From NCBI RefSeq assembly GCF_025950235.1, contig NZ_JAPDDT010000008.1, positions 62,001-126,000 of the forward strand: DNA of 64,000 nucleotides, read 5' to 3'. This DNA is from Luteolibacter arcticus. GTDB taxonomy: Bacteria; Verrucomicrobiota; Verrucomicrobiia; Verrucomicrobiales; Akkermansiaceae. Position 1 is the stretch's first letter; each line of letters opens with the position of its first letter. Both the position numbers and the translations under genes were made by a program. The notes below the pieces were generated by a model. It saw only the letters and a list, made by a program, of their open reading frames with translations, was not told the DNA's origin and searched no databases. Below are positions 26,847 to 35,332 of this stretch, in pieces.

Positions 26847-29800
26847 GTGAAGCGAGTTGTGCCATTTCTTGTGATTTCCGCGGCCTCTGCTTCCGAGGCC
26901 CCGCTGTCCTACGCCTTCGACGTGCGGCCGATCTTGTCGGACCGCTGCTTCGGCTGTCACGGACCCGATGGGGACAAGGGCCGCGAGGCCGGGCTGCGGC
27001 TCGACACCTTTGAAGGAGCGACGGCCAAGCTGGAGAGCGGTGAACGGGCGATCGTGCCCGGCGATCTCAAGGCCAGCGCGATGGTTGCGCGCATCCGCTC
27101 GCACGATCCGGAGGAGATCATGCCGCCGGCCAAGCTCAACCGCCCGCTGACCGACGCGGAGCGGGACGTGCTGGTCCGCTGGATCGAGCAAGGCGCGGTC
27201 TATGAGCGGCACTGGGCTTTCGTCGCGCCGAAGAAGCATGAGCCACCCGCGGTGAAGGATGCGGGATGGAGCAAGGACGACATCGATCGCTTCGTGCTCG
27301 GCAAGCTGGAGAAGGAGAAGCTTTCGCCGAATCCGGAAGCGGATCGCGCCACGCTGCTACGCCGCGTGTCGCTTAATCTAACAGGTCTGCCGCCGTCGCC
27401 GGAGCAACTGCAGGCCTACCTCGCGGACGCATCGCCGGACGCGTATGAAAAGCAGGTGGACGCATTGCTCGCGTCGCCGCGCTATGGCGAGCGGATGGCG
27501 CAGGACTGGCTGGATGTGGCGCGCTTCGCGGACACCTACGGCTACCAGTCGGATGCCAATTGCTTCGTGTGGCCTTGGCGGGATTGGGTGATCGGCGCGT
27601 TCAACTCGAACCTTTCCTACGACAAATTCGCGAGCTGGCAGGTCGCCGGAGACCTGCTGCCGGATGCGACCCAGGAGCAGAAGTTGGCCACGATGTTCAA
27701 CCGCCTGCATCGCCAGACACAGGAAGGCGGGTCGATCGAGGCGGAGTTCCGCCAGGAGAATATATCGGACCGTGTGCACACCTTCGGCACCGCCTTCCTC
27801 GGGCTGACGATGGAGTGCTCGAAGTGCCACGACCACAAGTACGACCCGCTGCCGCAGAGCGACTACTATAGCATGGCGTCGATGTTCGGGCAGATCGACG
27901 AGAACGGGCTCTATCCTTTTTCTCTCTCCACCAGCGCGCCCGAGCCATCGATGCGGCTGCAGAAGCCTCATCATGGGGCGGAGATCGCGAAGCGGCGTAC
28001 TGCGCTGGAAGCGGCGGAGAAGCATCTCCGTGAACTGCCCGCCAGCCGGGAAGCTGCCTTTGAAGCGTGGTTCGCTGCGAAGCCCACGATTTCGCTCACG
28101 CCGCGCGCCGGCCACTATCCGCTGGATGCGGCGGCGCCGCTCGCAAACCTCGTTCCAGACCGCAAGCCCGCCACGGTTTCCGGCGGACAACTGAAGAATG
28201 TGCCCGGCGATGCGGTGGAGTTCGATGGCGACACGGAATTGCATCTCCAGGGATTCGCCGGGGTGACCCGGCACGATCCGCTTTCGGTGTCACTGAAGAT
28301 CTTCAGCCCGGATGCGAAGGACCGGGCGGTGATCCTGCAAAGTGGTCCGGCCATGTTTTCCCAGGTTGCGGACGCGTCGGGATTCGAGCTGCTGTTAGAG
28401 AAAGGCAAGCTGCGCTGGAGTTGCATCCACCTGTGGCCGGGCTGTGCCGCGTCGATCGAAACGAGCGAGCCATTTCCCGTCGGCAAGTGGGTGCAGGTGA
28501 CGGTGACCTACGATGGGACTTCGCGGGCTGGCGGATTGAAGATGTACTTCGACGGCAAGCCGGCCGCCACTGCGGTCGTCACCGACCAGCTGGACAAGAA
28601 CATCACCGCGGGTGAATTCCGCCTCGGGGCCCGGCCGCGCGACGACCGCGGGTTCGCCCAAGGGCAAATCGACGAGCTGTCGGTCTTCCGCGCCGAGCTG
28701 GTGGCGATGGAAGTCGACGCGCTCGCAAGTGGCTCTCCCGACAAGATCGCCGAGGCGGCGAGGACCGGCAATGCCGCGGCCAAGGACGGCCTCCGCGACT
28801 ACTACCTCCGCCATGTCGATCCCGAGATGGCCGCCGCGCGGACGGCTGTGACCGCAGCGAGGAAGAACCTCCACGACAACTACCTCGATCACATCCCGCT
28901 GATCATGGTGATGGAGGAAAGCCCGGTGCCGAAGCAGCACTACATACTCACCCGCGGCGACTACGCTTCTCCCGATCTCACCAAGCCGGTGCAGCCATCG
29001 CCACCGTCCGCGGTGATGCCTTTCCCGGCGGATGCCCCCAAGAACCGCCTCGGCCTTGCGAACTGGATGACCGACCCTGCCAATCCGCTGGTCTCGCGTG
29101 TCGCGGTGAACCGCTTCTGGATGATGTGCTTCGGCAATGGCATCGTGCCGACGCAGGAAAACTTCGGCCTGCAAGGCGACGCGCCAAGCCATGCCGCGTT
29201 ACTCGATACGCTCTCGCACGACTTCGTGGCCTCGGGCTGGGACGTGAAGAAGCTGCTCAAGCGCATCGTGATGAGCTCGACCTTCCGCCAGTCGTCGAGC
29301 AACACCGCTGAGAAGTTGGAGCGCGATCCGGCGAATCGCTTGCTGGCACGCGGCCCGGCTTATCGCCTGTCGGGTGAGGCGATCCGCGATCAGGCGCTCT
29401 TCGCCGCGGGGTTGCTCGTTGAGAAAGTGGGAGGTCCCAGTGTGAAACCATGGCAGCCGCCCGGCGTCTGGTCGGAAGCCGGGGCCTCGGGTGGCGACTA
29501 TGTGCCCGACAAAGGGGAGGGGCTCTATCGCCGCACCCTGTATACTTTCCGGAAACGGACTGCACCACCGCCGATGCTGACCACGCTCGATGCGGGAAGC
29601 CGCGAGATCTGCCAGGCACGGCGATTGACGACGAACACGCCGCTTCAGCCGCTGATTTTCCTGAACGACCAGAGCTTCTTCGAATGTGCGCGGAAGCTGG
29701 CGGAGCGTTGCGTGGCGCAAGCTCCGGGCGATGCCGCCGCCCAGTGCGACCGTGCCTTTGCCATTCTGGCTTGCCGGGCACCGCGGCCGGCCGAGCGGGC

Positions 29801-29957
29801 GGCGATCGCCGAACTTCACGCGGCCCAGAGAGCGACCTACGAAAAGGACCGCGCCGCCGCCCTCAGCGTGGCCGGCAAGGACGATCCATCGCTCGCCGCA
29901 CTCGTGGTCGTCTGTTCCACGCTGCTCACCTCGGACGCCGTCATCACCAACCGCTAG
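26847..29957 (+). CDS. PSD1 planctomycete-type cytochrome protein (second copy)
   Basis: 1036 residues starting with GTG at 26847. An in-frame ATG at 26826 is closed by TGA after five codons, so it cannot extend the gene. A short signal (MKRVVPFLVISAASASEA) precedes a PSCyt1 domain with CFGCH (34-38), DUF1549 (about 145-345) with CSKCH (C324-H328), a LamG-like domain (about 430-620) and DUF1553 (about 735-1010, RVAVNRFWMMCFGNGIV). The architecture matches 21949-25170, but the sequences diverge enough to be an old duplication or a separate acquisition. The DUF1501 partner begins 4 bp after the stop, so the two are probably translated from one message. Confidence 0.93.
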   Translation: MKRVVPFLVISAASASEAPLSYAFDVRPILSDRCFGCHGPDGDKGREAGLRLDTFEGATAKLESGERAIVPGDLKASAMVARIRSHDPEEIMPPAKLNRPLTDAERDVLVRWIEQGAVYERHWAFVAPKKHEPPAVKDAGWSKDDIDRFVLGKLEKEKLSPNPEADRATLLRRVSLNLTGLPPSPEQLQAYLADASPDAYEKQVDALLASPRYGERMAQDWLDVARFADTYGYQSDANCFVWPWRDWVIGAFNSNLSYDKFASWQVAGDLLPDATQEQKLATMFNRLHRQTQEGGSIEAEFRQENISDRVHTFGTAFLGLTMECSKCHDHKYDPLPQSDYYSMASMFGQIDENGLYPFSLSTSAPEPSMRLQKPHHGAEIAKRRTALEAAEKHLRELPASREAAFEAWFAAKPTISLTPRAGHYPLDAAAPLANLVPDRKPATVSGGQLKNVPGDAVEFDGDTELHLQGFAGVTRHDPLSVSLKIFSPDAKDRAVILQSGPAMFSQVADASGFELLLEKGKLRWSCIHLWPGCAASIETSEPFPVGKWVQVTVTYDGTSRAGGLKMYFDGKPAATAVVTDQLDKNITAGEFRLGARPRDDRGFAQGQIDELSVFRAELVAMEVDALASGSPDKIAEAARTGNAAAKDGLRDYYLRHVDPEMAAARTAVTAARKNLHDNYLDHIPLIMVMEESPVPKQHYILTRGDYASPDLTKPVQPSPPSAVMPFPADAPKNRLGLANWMTDPANPLVSRVAVNRFWMMCFGNGIVPTQENFGLQGDAPSHAALLDTLSHDFVASGWDVKKLLKRIVMSSTFRQSSSNTAEKLERDPANRLLARGPAYRLSGEAIRDQALFAAGLLVEKVGGPSVKPWQPPGVWSEAGASGGDYVPDKGEGLYRRTLYTFRKRTAPPPMLTTLDAGSREICQARRLTTNTPLQPLIFLNDQSFFECARKLAERCVAQAPGDAAAQCDRAFAILACRAPRPAERAAIAELHAAQRATYEKDRAAALSVAGKDDPSLAALVVVCSTLLTSDAVITNR

Positions 29958-29961
29958 TCCC

Positions 29962-31410
29962 ATGAAACCGATTCGTCCAAGCTACGACCAGTTGATGGGG
30001 CTGACCCGCCGCCACTTCCTCGGCAAATCCGGACTCGGTCTCGGTGCCATGGCCTTGTCGAACCTGTTAGGTTCCGGGAAAGCCGCGGCCTCCACCGGCG
30101 GGAGCCTCGGGGCACCCCACCATTTTGCCAAGGTGAAGCGGGTGATCTACCTGTTCCAGGCCGGCGGTCCGTCGCACCTGGAGACCTTCGATTACAAGCC
30201 GCTGCTGCGCCAGGGACATGGCAAGGCGCTGCCCAAGGAAGTCATCGGCAACCAGCGGCTCTCGACGATGAGTGGCAACCAGAGCCTGCTGCCGATGGCC
30301 GGCTCCTTCGCCGACTTCTCGAAGCATGGCCGCAGTGGCATGGAGATCTGCAACACGCTGCCCTTCACGCAAAAAATCGCCGACGAGATCTGCGTGATCC
30401 GCACGATGCACACCGAGGCGATCAACCACGACCCGGCGATCACCTTCTTCTGCTCCGGCAACCAGATCCCCGGGCGACCGTCGATGGGTTCCTGGGCCTC
30501 GTATGGCCTGGGCAGCCTCAACGCCAACCTGCCCGCCTTCATTGTCCTCGTTTCGAAGAATGGCAGCCGCGACCAGCCGCTCTACACCCGGCTGTGGGGT
30601 TCCGGCTTCCTGCCGAGCGAGCACCAGGGCGTGCAGTTCCGCTCCGGCAAGGAACCGGTGCTCTATCTGACGAATCCCGAAGGCGTCTCGCCGCACATCC
30701 GGCGCGGGATGTTAGACGCGCTGGGAAAACTCAATCGCGACCAGGCCGCGCACGAACTGGACCCGGAGATCGATGCCCGCATCGCGCAGGCGGAAATGGC
30801 GTTCCGGATGCAGACCAGTGTGCCGGATGCCACCGATCTCTCGGATGAAACCGAGGAGACCTTCAATCTCTATGGCCCGGATTCGAAGACGCCGGGGACC
30901 TACGCCGCGAATTGCCTGCTCGCGCGCCGCCTGATCGAGCGCGACGTCCGTTTTGTGCAACTCTTCCACCAGGGGTGGGACCAGCACGGCGACGTCGTCG
31001 GTGGCATTACCCGCCAGTGCAAGCAGACCGACCAGGCCTCCGCCGCACTGGTGATGGATCTCAAGCGCCGTGGCTTGCTCGAAGACACGCTGGTCGTGTG
31101 GGGCGGCGAATTCGGCCGCACCGCGTATTGCCAGGGCAAGATGAGCGGCAACAACTACGGTCGCGACCACCATCCGCGCTGCTTCAGCATCTGGCTCGCC
31201 GGTGCGGGCGTGAAGGCCGGCGTCACCCACGGCACCACCGACGACTACGGCTACAACATCGTCGATGGCGGCGTGCATGTCCACGACCTCCACGCGACGA
31301 TGCTCCACCTGATGGGGGTGGAGCATGAGAAGCTCGTTTACAAATTCCAAGGCCGCTACTTCCGCCTGACCGATGTCGCCGGACACATCGTGAAGGATGT
31401 GCTGGCGTGA
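29962..31410 (+). CDS. DUF1501 protein, Tat-exported (second copy)
   Basis: 482 residues from the ATG at 29962; the frame stays open upstream into the PSD1 gene, but the Tat signal fixes this start. It has TRRHFLGKSG plus a hydrophobic stretch, then the DUF1501 body with [34 protein letters not shown] and [15 protein letters not shown], closely parallel to the 25185 protein. Its PSD1 partner is immediately upstream. Exported folded, probably to the periplasm. Function is unknown beyond the PSD1 association. Confidence 0.92.
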   Translation: MKPIRPSYDQLMGLTRRHFLGKSGLGLGAMALSNLLGSGKAAASTGGSLGAPHHFAKVKRVIYLFQAGGPSHLETFDYKPLLRQGHGKALPKEVIGNQRLSTMSGNQSLLPMAGSFADFSKHGRSGMEICNTLPFTQKIADEICVIRTMHTEAINHDPAITFFCSGNQIPGRPSMGSWASYGLGSLNANLPAFIVLVSKNGSRDQPLYTRLWGSGFLPSEHQGVQFRSGKEPVLYLTNPEGVSPHIRRGMLDALGKLNRDQAAHELDPEIDARIAQAEMAFRMQTSVPDATDLSDETEETFNLYGPDSKTPGTYAANCLLARRLIERDVRFVQLFHQGWDQHGDVVGGITRQCKQTDQASAALVMDLKRRGLLEDTLVVWGGEFGRTAYCQGKMSGNNYGRDHHPRCFSIWLAGAGVKAGVTHGTTDDYGYNIVDGGVHVHDLHATMLHLMGVEHEKLVYKFQGRYFRLTDVAGHIVKDVLA

Positions 31411-31469
31411 CCTGAAGTTCCAGATTGCCGCCGCTTCAAATTCCCGATCACCTCTCCAACTGCCATAGA

Positions 31470-32480
31470 ATGAAACCAACCGCACTGCTGTTCCTCGTCC
31501 CCGCGCTCGCCTTCGCCCATCCCGACCACGGAAAGGAACCCGGCAAGGATCTCGAAGAAGCCGTCCGCACCGGCAACGGAGCCTTCATGTATGAGGCCAT
31601 TCCCCATTGGGGCGAGCTGCCGGATGGCAAGAAGATCGGCCCGACGCACGGCGGCGTGATCATCGATGAGAAGAGCGGTTTCATCTACGTCTCCACCGAA
31701 GCCGCGCATGGCATCCTGGTCTATCAGCCGGACGGCAAGCTGGTGAAAAGCATCGCGCCGGAGTGCCAGGGCTTCCATGCCATGGCGGTGCGCGAGGAGC
31801 GCGGCACGACGGTGATCTACGGAGCCCAGCTCGGCGGGCCGAAGGCGCTGCGCGTCTGCAAGCTCGATACCGACGGCAAGGAGCTGCTGGAGATTTCCAA
31901 GGCCACCGCGGGTGACGTGGAGGGCGGCTGGAACGGTCTCACTGCCGTGGCCGTCGCCCCGGATGGCTCCATCTTTTGCTCGATGGGCTATGGTGCGCAA
32001 TTCATCCACAAGTTCGACGAGAAGGGAAAGCACCTCAAATCGTTCGGCGGCAAGGGCACCGGCGATGGGAAGACGACGTGCAGCCATGGCATGGCCATCG
32101 ACACCCGCTACGGCGCGCCGCGGTTGCTGGTCTGCGACCGCGAAAGCCGCCGGCTCGTCCATTTCGACCTCGAAGGGAAATGGATCGGCGTCCACGCCAC
32201 GAACCTGCGCCGCCCGTGCACGCTCTCCATCCTCGGCGATGTTTGCGCGGTGGCCGAGCTGGAGGCTCGCGTGACCATCCTCGACAAGAACGGCGCACCG
32301 GTCGCCTTTCTCGGGGACAATCCGAACAAGGCTCAATGGGCGGGCTTTGGCATCCCTCTTGACCAAATGAAGACCGGCATTTTCACCGCACCTCACGGCC
32401 TGTCCTTCGACAAGGCGGGGAACCTCTACGTCCAGGACTGGAACGCCAGCGGACGGGTGACGAAGCTCAAGAAACTCTGA
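31470..32480 (+). CDS. Exported NHL/SMP-30-like beta-propeller protein
   Basis: 336 residues from the ATG at 31470, with a signal peptide (MKPTALLFLVPALAFA) followed by HPDHGKEPG. The body has repeated blade-like units (GVIIDEKSGFIYVSTEA, GLTAVAVAPDGSIFCSMGYG, HGMAIDTRYGAPRLLVCDR, HGLSFDKAGNLYVQDWN), typical of NHL/SGL six-bladed propellers. Planctomycete genomes often place such proteins beside PSD1/DUF1501 pairs. Catalysis is not evident; it may be a lactonase-like or binding protein. It sits 59 bp after the DUF1501 gene and 21 bp before the cytochrome gene, probably in one operon. Confidence 0.82.
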   Translation: MKPTALLFLVPALAFAHPDHGKEPGKDLEEAVRTGNGAFMYEAIPHWGELPDGKKIGPTHGGVIIDEKSGFIYVSTEAAHGILVYQPDGKLVKSIAPECQGFHAMAVREERGTTVIYGAQLGGPKALRVCKLDTDGKELLEISKATAGDVEGGWNGLTAVAVAPDGSIFCSMGYGAQFIHKFDEKGKHLKSFGGKGTGDGKTTCSHGMAIDTRYGAPRLLVCDRESRRLVHFDLEGKWIGVHATNLRRPCTLSILGDVCAVAELEARVTILDKNGAPVAFLGDNPNKAQWAGFGIPLDQMKTGIFTAPHGLSFDKAGNLYVQDWNASGRVTKLKKL

Positions 32481-32501
32481 GAACTGCAATCGATCGCGAC
32501 C

Positions 32502-33488
32502 ATGAAAGCCTTCCTCACATCCCATCGCGGCCTGACCCGCTCCGTGCTCCTGGTGCTTGCTGCCGGGACTTCCGGGGCGATGGCCGCAGACCCGGTGGTC
32601 TACAGCGAGATCATCGCCCCGATCTTCGAGCAGAAGTGCGCCGCGTGCCACGGCACTGAGAAGCAGAAGGGCAAGTTCCGGATGGATGACTATGAGCTGC
32701 TCGTGAAGGGCGGCAAGGAAGGCGAGGGCCTGGTCCACGGCAAGTCCGCCGAGAGCAACATCATCATCCGCATCGATCTACCGGCGGACGATGACGAGCA
32801 CATGCCGCCGGAGGACAAGAAGCAACTGGAGCCGCACGAGGTGCGGCTCATCAAGTGGTGGATCGACAGCGGTGCCTCGAAGGATGCGAAGCTCGCGTCG
32901 CTCAATCCCGGAGACGACATCAATGCTGCGCTTTCGAAGATCGTGCCAGCGGACGCGCGGAAGAAGCAAGAGGCGGCCAGCGCCGGCGAAGCCAAGGAGG
33001 CGGCCACCAAGCGTGAATCCTTGAAGGGCGAAATGGCACGCCTGCGGAAGGAATTCCCGGCCGCGCTGAATTTCGAATCGCAATCGACCGGCGGCGTGGT
33101 CTTTACCGCCGCGAGCCTGCGCAAGGAATTCGGCGACGACGATCTCGCCAAGCTGGCTCCGGTGATGCCGGGGATGGTTTCGCTCGACCTGTCGGCCTGC
33201 AAGGTGACCGACAAGGGCGCAGCGATGCTCAAGGATGCTGCGGAATTGAAGATCCTGCGCCTGTCCGAGACGGGCGTCACGGATGCCGCTGTCGGTGTCA
33301 TTGCCACCTTGCCCAAGCTCGAGTCGCTCAACCTCTACGGAACCCAGGTGACCAACGCCGGGATCCTCAAGCTCGCGGGACGGGCCAATCTCAAGCGGCT
33401 CTATCTGTGGCAGACCAAGGTCGATGCCGCCGGCATCCAGGCGCTCAAGGCGAAGCTGCCGGAATGCGAGATCGTAATGGGGATGTGA
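32502..33488 (+). CDS. c-type cytochrome with leucine-rich repeat tail
   Basis: 328 residues with a signal peptide ending near SGAMAAD (about 29). A planctomycete-type cytochrome domain carries one haem site CAACH (46-50) and HMPPEDKKQL with a likely axial Met near 105. A charged, helical linker (about 140-195) leads to short leucine-rich-like repeats (about 215-325: MVSLDLSACKVTDKGAAML, ESLNLYGTQVTNAGIL, KRLYLWQTKVDAAGIQ). It probably shuttles electrons in the periplasm and uses the repeats for a protein contact; partners are not known. It ends at a strong terminator, closing the PSD1 gene set. Confidence 0.88.
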   Translation: MKAFLTSHRGLTRSVLLVLAAGTSGAMAADPVVYSEIIAPIFEQKCAACHGTEKQKGKFRMDDYELLVKGGKEGEGLVHGKSAESNIIIRIDLPADDDEHMPPEDKKQLEPHEVRLIKWWIDSGASKDAKLASLNPGDDINAALSKIVPADARKKQEAASAGEAKEAATKRESLKGEMARLRKEFPAALNFESQSTGGVVFTAASLRKEFGDDDLAKLAPVMPGMVSLDLSACKVTDKGAAMLKDAAELKILRLSETGVTDAAVGVIATLPKLESLNLYGTQVTNAGILKLAGRANLKRLYLWQTKVDAAGIQALKAKLPECEIVMGM

Positions 33489-33521
33489 CGCAACGACACG
33501 CAGCGCTGCTCCCCGGCAAGA

Positions 33522-33562
33522 GGGGCGGAAGGCACCCAAAATGCCTCCGCCCCCGTTTTTTT
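33522..33562 (+). terminator. Rho-independent terminator after the cytochrome gene
   Basis: GGGCGG-A-AGGCA pairs with TGCCTCCGCCC around a short loop, with one bulged A, and is followed by seven T (33556-33562). It ends the 26847-33488 transcription unit. Confidence 0.85.
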
Positions 33563-33607
33563 AAACCAATCCGCCCCCTTGACCTCGGCGGAGCAAGCAT
33601 CCCAGCT

Positions 33608-33632
33608 AACCGGACTGGTTTTTAGTCCAGTT
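33608..33632 (+). repeat. Small inverted repeat upstream of DUF1080 gene
   Basis: AACCGGACT (33608-33616) and AGTCCAGTT (33624-33632) form a 9-bp stem with one mismatch around a 7-nt loop. It lies between the terminator and the DUF1080 start and could be an operator; no T-run follows. Confidence 0.35.
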
Positions 33633-33767
33633 GCAAAATCAAATGGCCTTGCGCACGGCAGGAGCCCGGGGATGGATTTGGAACCGAAGGATTCCGGATG
33701 ATGGTGGTAACCTCGGGCTCGCAAACCTCGCCGATACGTCCATTTCCAACCCCAAATGACCTCATCC

Positions 33768-34349
33768 ATGAAACGCATCCTATCCGCAGCCATCGCACTG
33801 ACCGGCCTGTCCTTGGCCTCTGCCGAACCGCTCCTCAAGCCGGACCTGAGCGACATCGTGGTCAAGGGACCCAAGGAGTGCTGGACCTTCACGGATGGCG
33901 TTCTCACCGGAAAGAGCATTCCGGAGAAGAAGGGGTCGAACCTCTGGACGAAGCGCGAGTTCAAGGATTTCACGCTCAAGGGTGAGTTCAAGTTCACCGG
34001 GCGCATCGACTCCGGAGTCTTCCTCCGCGCTGAAGGCGACCAGATCCAGATCGGGATCTCCGGTTCGCTGAAGCGCGACATGACTTGCTCGCCCTACATC
34101 GCGAAGACCGGGAAGTATCCCAAGGAGGCGGACGTGAAGGACCTCTTGAAAGAGGGCGCATGGAATACCTTCACCATCACGGCGAAGGGCAACCAGTACC
34201 TCGTCAGTCTCAATGGCAAGCAGGTGATGGACTACACGTCTGAAACCGCAGTGGAGAAAGGTCCGATTGGATTGCAGGTTCATCCCGGCGTGGAAATGAC
34301 GATCGAATTCCGCAACCTGGAAGTGGAGCCGCTGGTAGAAGTGAAGTAA
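33768..34349 (+). CDS. DUF1080 (3-keto-disaccharide hydrolase-like) exported protein
   Basis: 193 residues from the ATG at 33768 (another ATG four codons upstream at 33756), with a signal peptide (MKRILSAAIALTGLSLASA). The rest is a DUF1080 jelly-roll fold: DGVLTGKSIPEKKGSNLWT, FKDFTLKGEFKFTGRIDSG, FLRAEGDQIQIGISGSLK, GAWNTFTITAKGNQYLVSLN, GPIGLQVHPGVEMTIEFRN. Some members hydrolyse 3-keto-disaccharides; many are uncharacterised LamG-like proteins, and the activity of this one cannot be told from sequence. It is placed after the PSD1 set but behind a terminator, so it is separately transcribed. Confidence 0.88.
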   Translation: MKRILSAAIALTGLSLASAEPLLKPDLSDIVVKGPKECWTFTDGVLTGKSIPEKKGSNLWTKREFKDFTLKGEFKFTGRIDSGVFLRAEGDQIQIGISGSLKRDMTCSPYIAKTGKYPKEADVKDLLKEGAWNTFTITAKGNQYLVSLNGKQVMDYTSETAVEKGPIGLQVHPGVEMTIEFRNLEVEPLVEVK

Positions 34350-34419
34350 GACCAGCCATGAAAGCCGCAGCGGCTGCCCGGGCGTGGTCGAATCATCCTC
34401 TGCATTCTGGCTTCCCTTG

Positions 34420-34776
34420 ATGAAAGCCATCTGTGCCTCGGTCCCTCTCTGCGCCGTTTCCTCGCTCCTCGCCGCACCCGCCGAAGACCTGGCCGGGTGG
34501 GTGACCACCGCCGGCGTGCCGATTCCTGGAGTGCGCGAGCAGGCCATCGGCTTCGAGATCGCCAGTCCCGGCGAATCGCTGCGCTTCATCACCGCGAAGA
34601 CACTCACCGATGGCGACACGCGCAACGTCGTGGCCATGCGCAAGCTCTCGACCACCGAGGTGCTCTTCACCTTTGACGCCTCCGTGCCGGACTCCGTTTC
34701 GGTCGGCGACGCACTGAAGAATCCGGGCTGGCAGCCCTCGGAGCGATCGAGGTTCGCCCCCTGTCACGAGGTCTAG
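34420..34776 (+). CDS. Small exported protein, unknown function
   Basis: 118 residues from the ATG at 34420, which gives a clean signal peptide (MKAICASVPLCAVSSLLAAP); an upstream in-frame ATG at 34384 hides it. The mature part is about 100 residues, with no recognised domain and a single cysteine near the C-terminus. It lies 70 bp after the DUF1080 gene on the same strand and ends just before a hairpin, so it may be co-transcribed with it. Confidence 0.55.
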   Translation: MKAICASVPLCAVSSLLAAPAEDLAGWVTTAGVPIPGVREQAIGFEIASPGESLRFITAKTLTDGDTRNVVAMRKLSTTEVLFTFDASVPDSVSVGDALKNPGWQPSERSRFAPCHEV

Positions 34777-34781
34777 CAAGT

Positions 34782-34813
34782 GGCGGGAGGCATTTTGGGT
34801 TTTGCCTCCCGCC
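34782..34813. terminator. Hairpin between 34776 and the intergenic region
   Basis: GGCGGGAGGCA (34782-34792) pairs perfectly with TGCCTCCCGCC (34803-34813) around a 10-nt loop, five bases after the preceding stop codon. There is no T-run after it, so termination is inferred from stem strength and position. Confidence 0.6.
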
Positions 34814-35223
34814 CTACCTTGCAGTCCGGCAATCGGCTGCGATCACAATCTTTCCTTCGCTGGGACCGTGGGCCTCCGGGTCCGCTTGGATGCCGGTGAT
34901 GTGATGAAATACTACCGGGAAGCCGGTTCCGGTCAGGGGCTTCGTCGAGGTCGTTCCCTGCCGGGACCGGTGCTGGCCTTTTGCGATGCCGCCGACGCAG
35001 CGAGCAATCCGGGGCAATGCGTTCCTTCAGCGGCAACTGGAAGTGGTTGAAGGGTGGGATCTCCATCCGGAAAACCGGTACACTTTTCCGCTTCGCAGCC
35101 GCTCCCGCGTTCGCCTTGGAATTCCTCGCGCCAATGGGCTGCGGTCTGCTCAGTTGGGGGCGGAGGGGAGGGTCAAGAGGTGCGGCTATTCATTTTTTGC
35201 CCCAGTAGTGCGAAATTATGATC

Positions 35224-35252
35224 TTGCGGTTTTAGTGATCCGGCATTTTTAT
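35224..35252 (+). promoter_or_regulatory. Promoter candidate for the M60 gene
   Basis: TTGCGG (35224-35229), a 17-bp spacer and TTTTAT (35247-35252) lie 80 bp before the ATG at 35333 in an AT-rich patch. The matches are partial and other pairs are possible nearby. Confidence 0.35.
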
Positions 35253-35332
35253 CACTTTGATCCTAGAAATATGACTATTGAGGCAAGGCCGGGGAAGCCC
35301 GTCTTGCTCTTTGGACTCAGCCTAGCTCCCAA

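Larger units (their letters stand above)
34777..35332 (+). other. Intergenic stretch with hairpin and AT-rich leader
   Basis: 556 bp without a convincing gene. It begins with a near-perfect hairpin (34782-34813). The middle has open frames on both strands with no clear start or homology signal; a decayed gene cannot be ruled out. From about 35190 to 35330 the DNA is AT-rich and holds a promoter candidate for the M60 gene. Confidence 0.5.
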
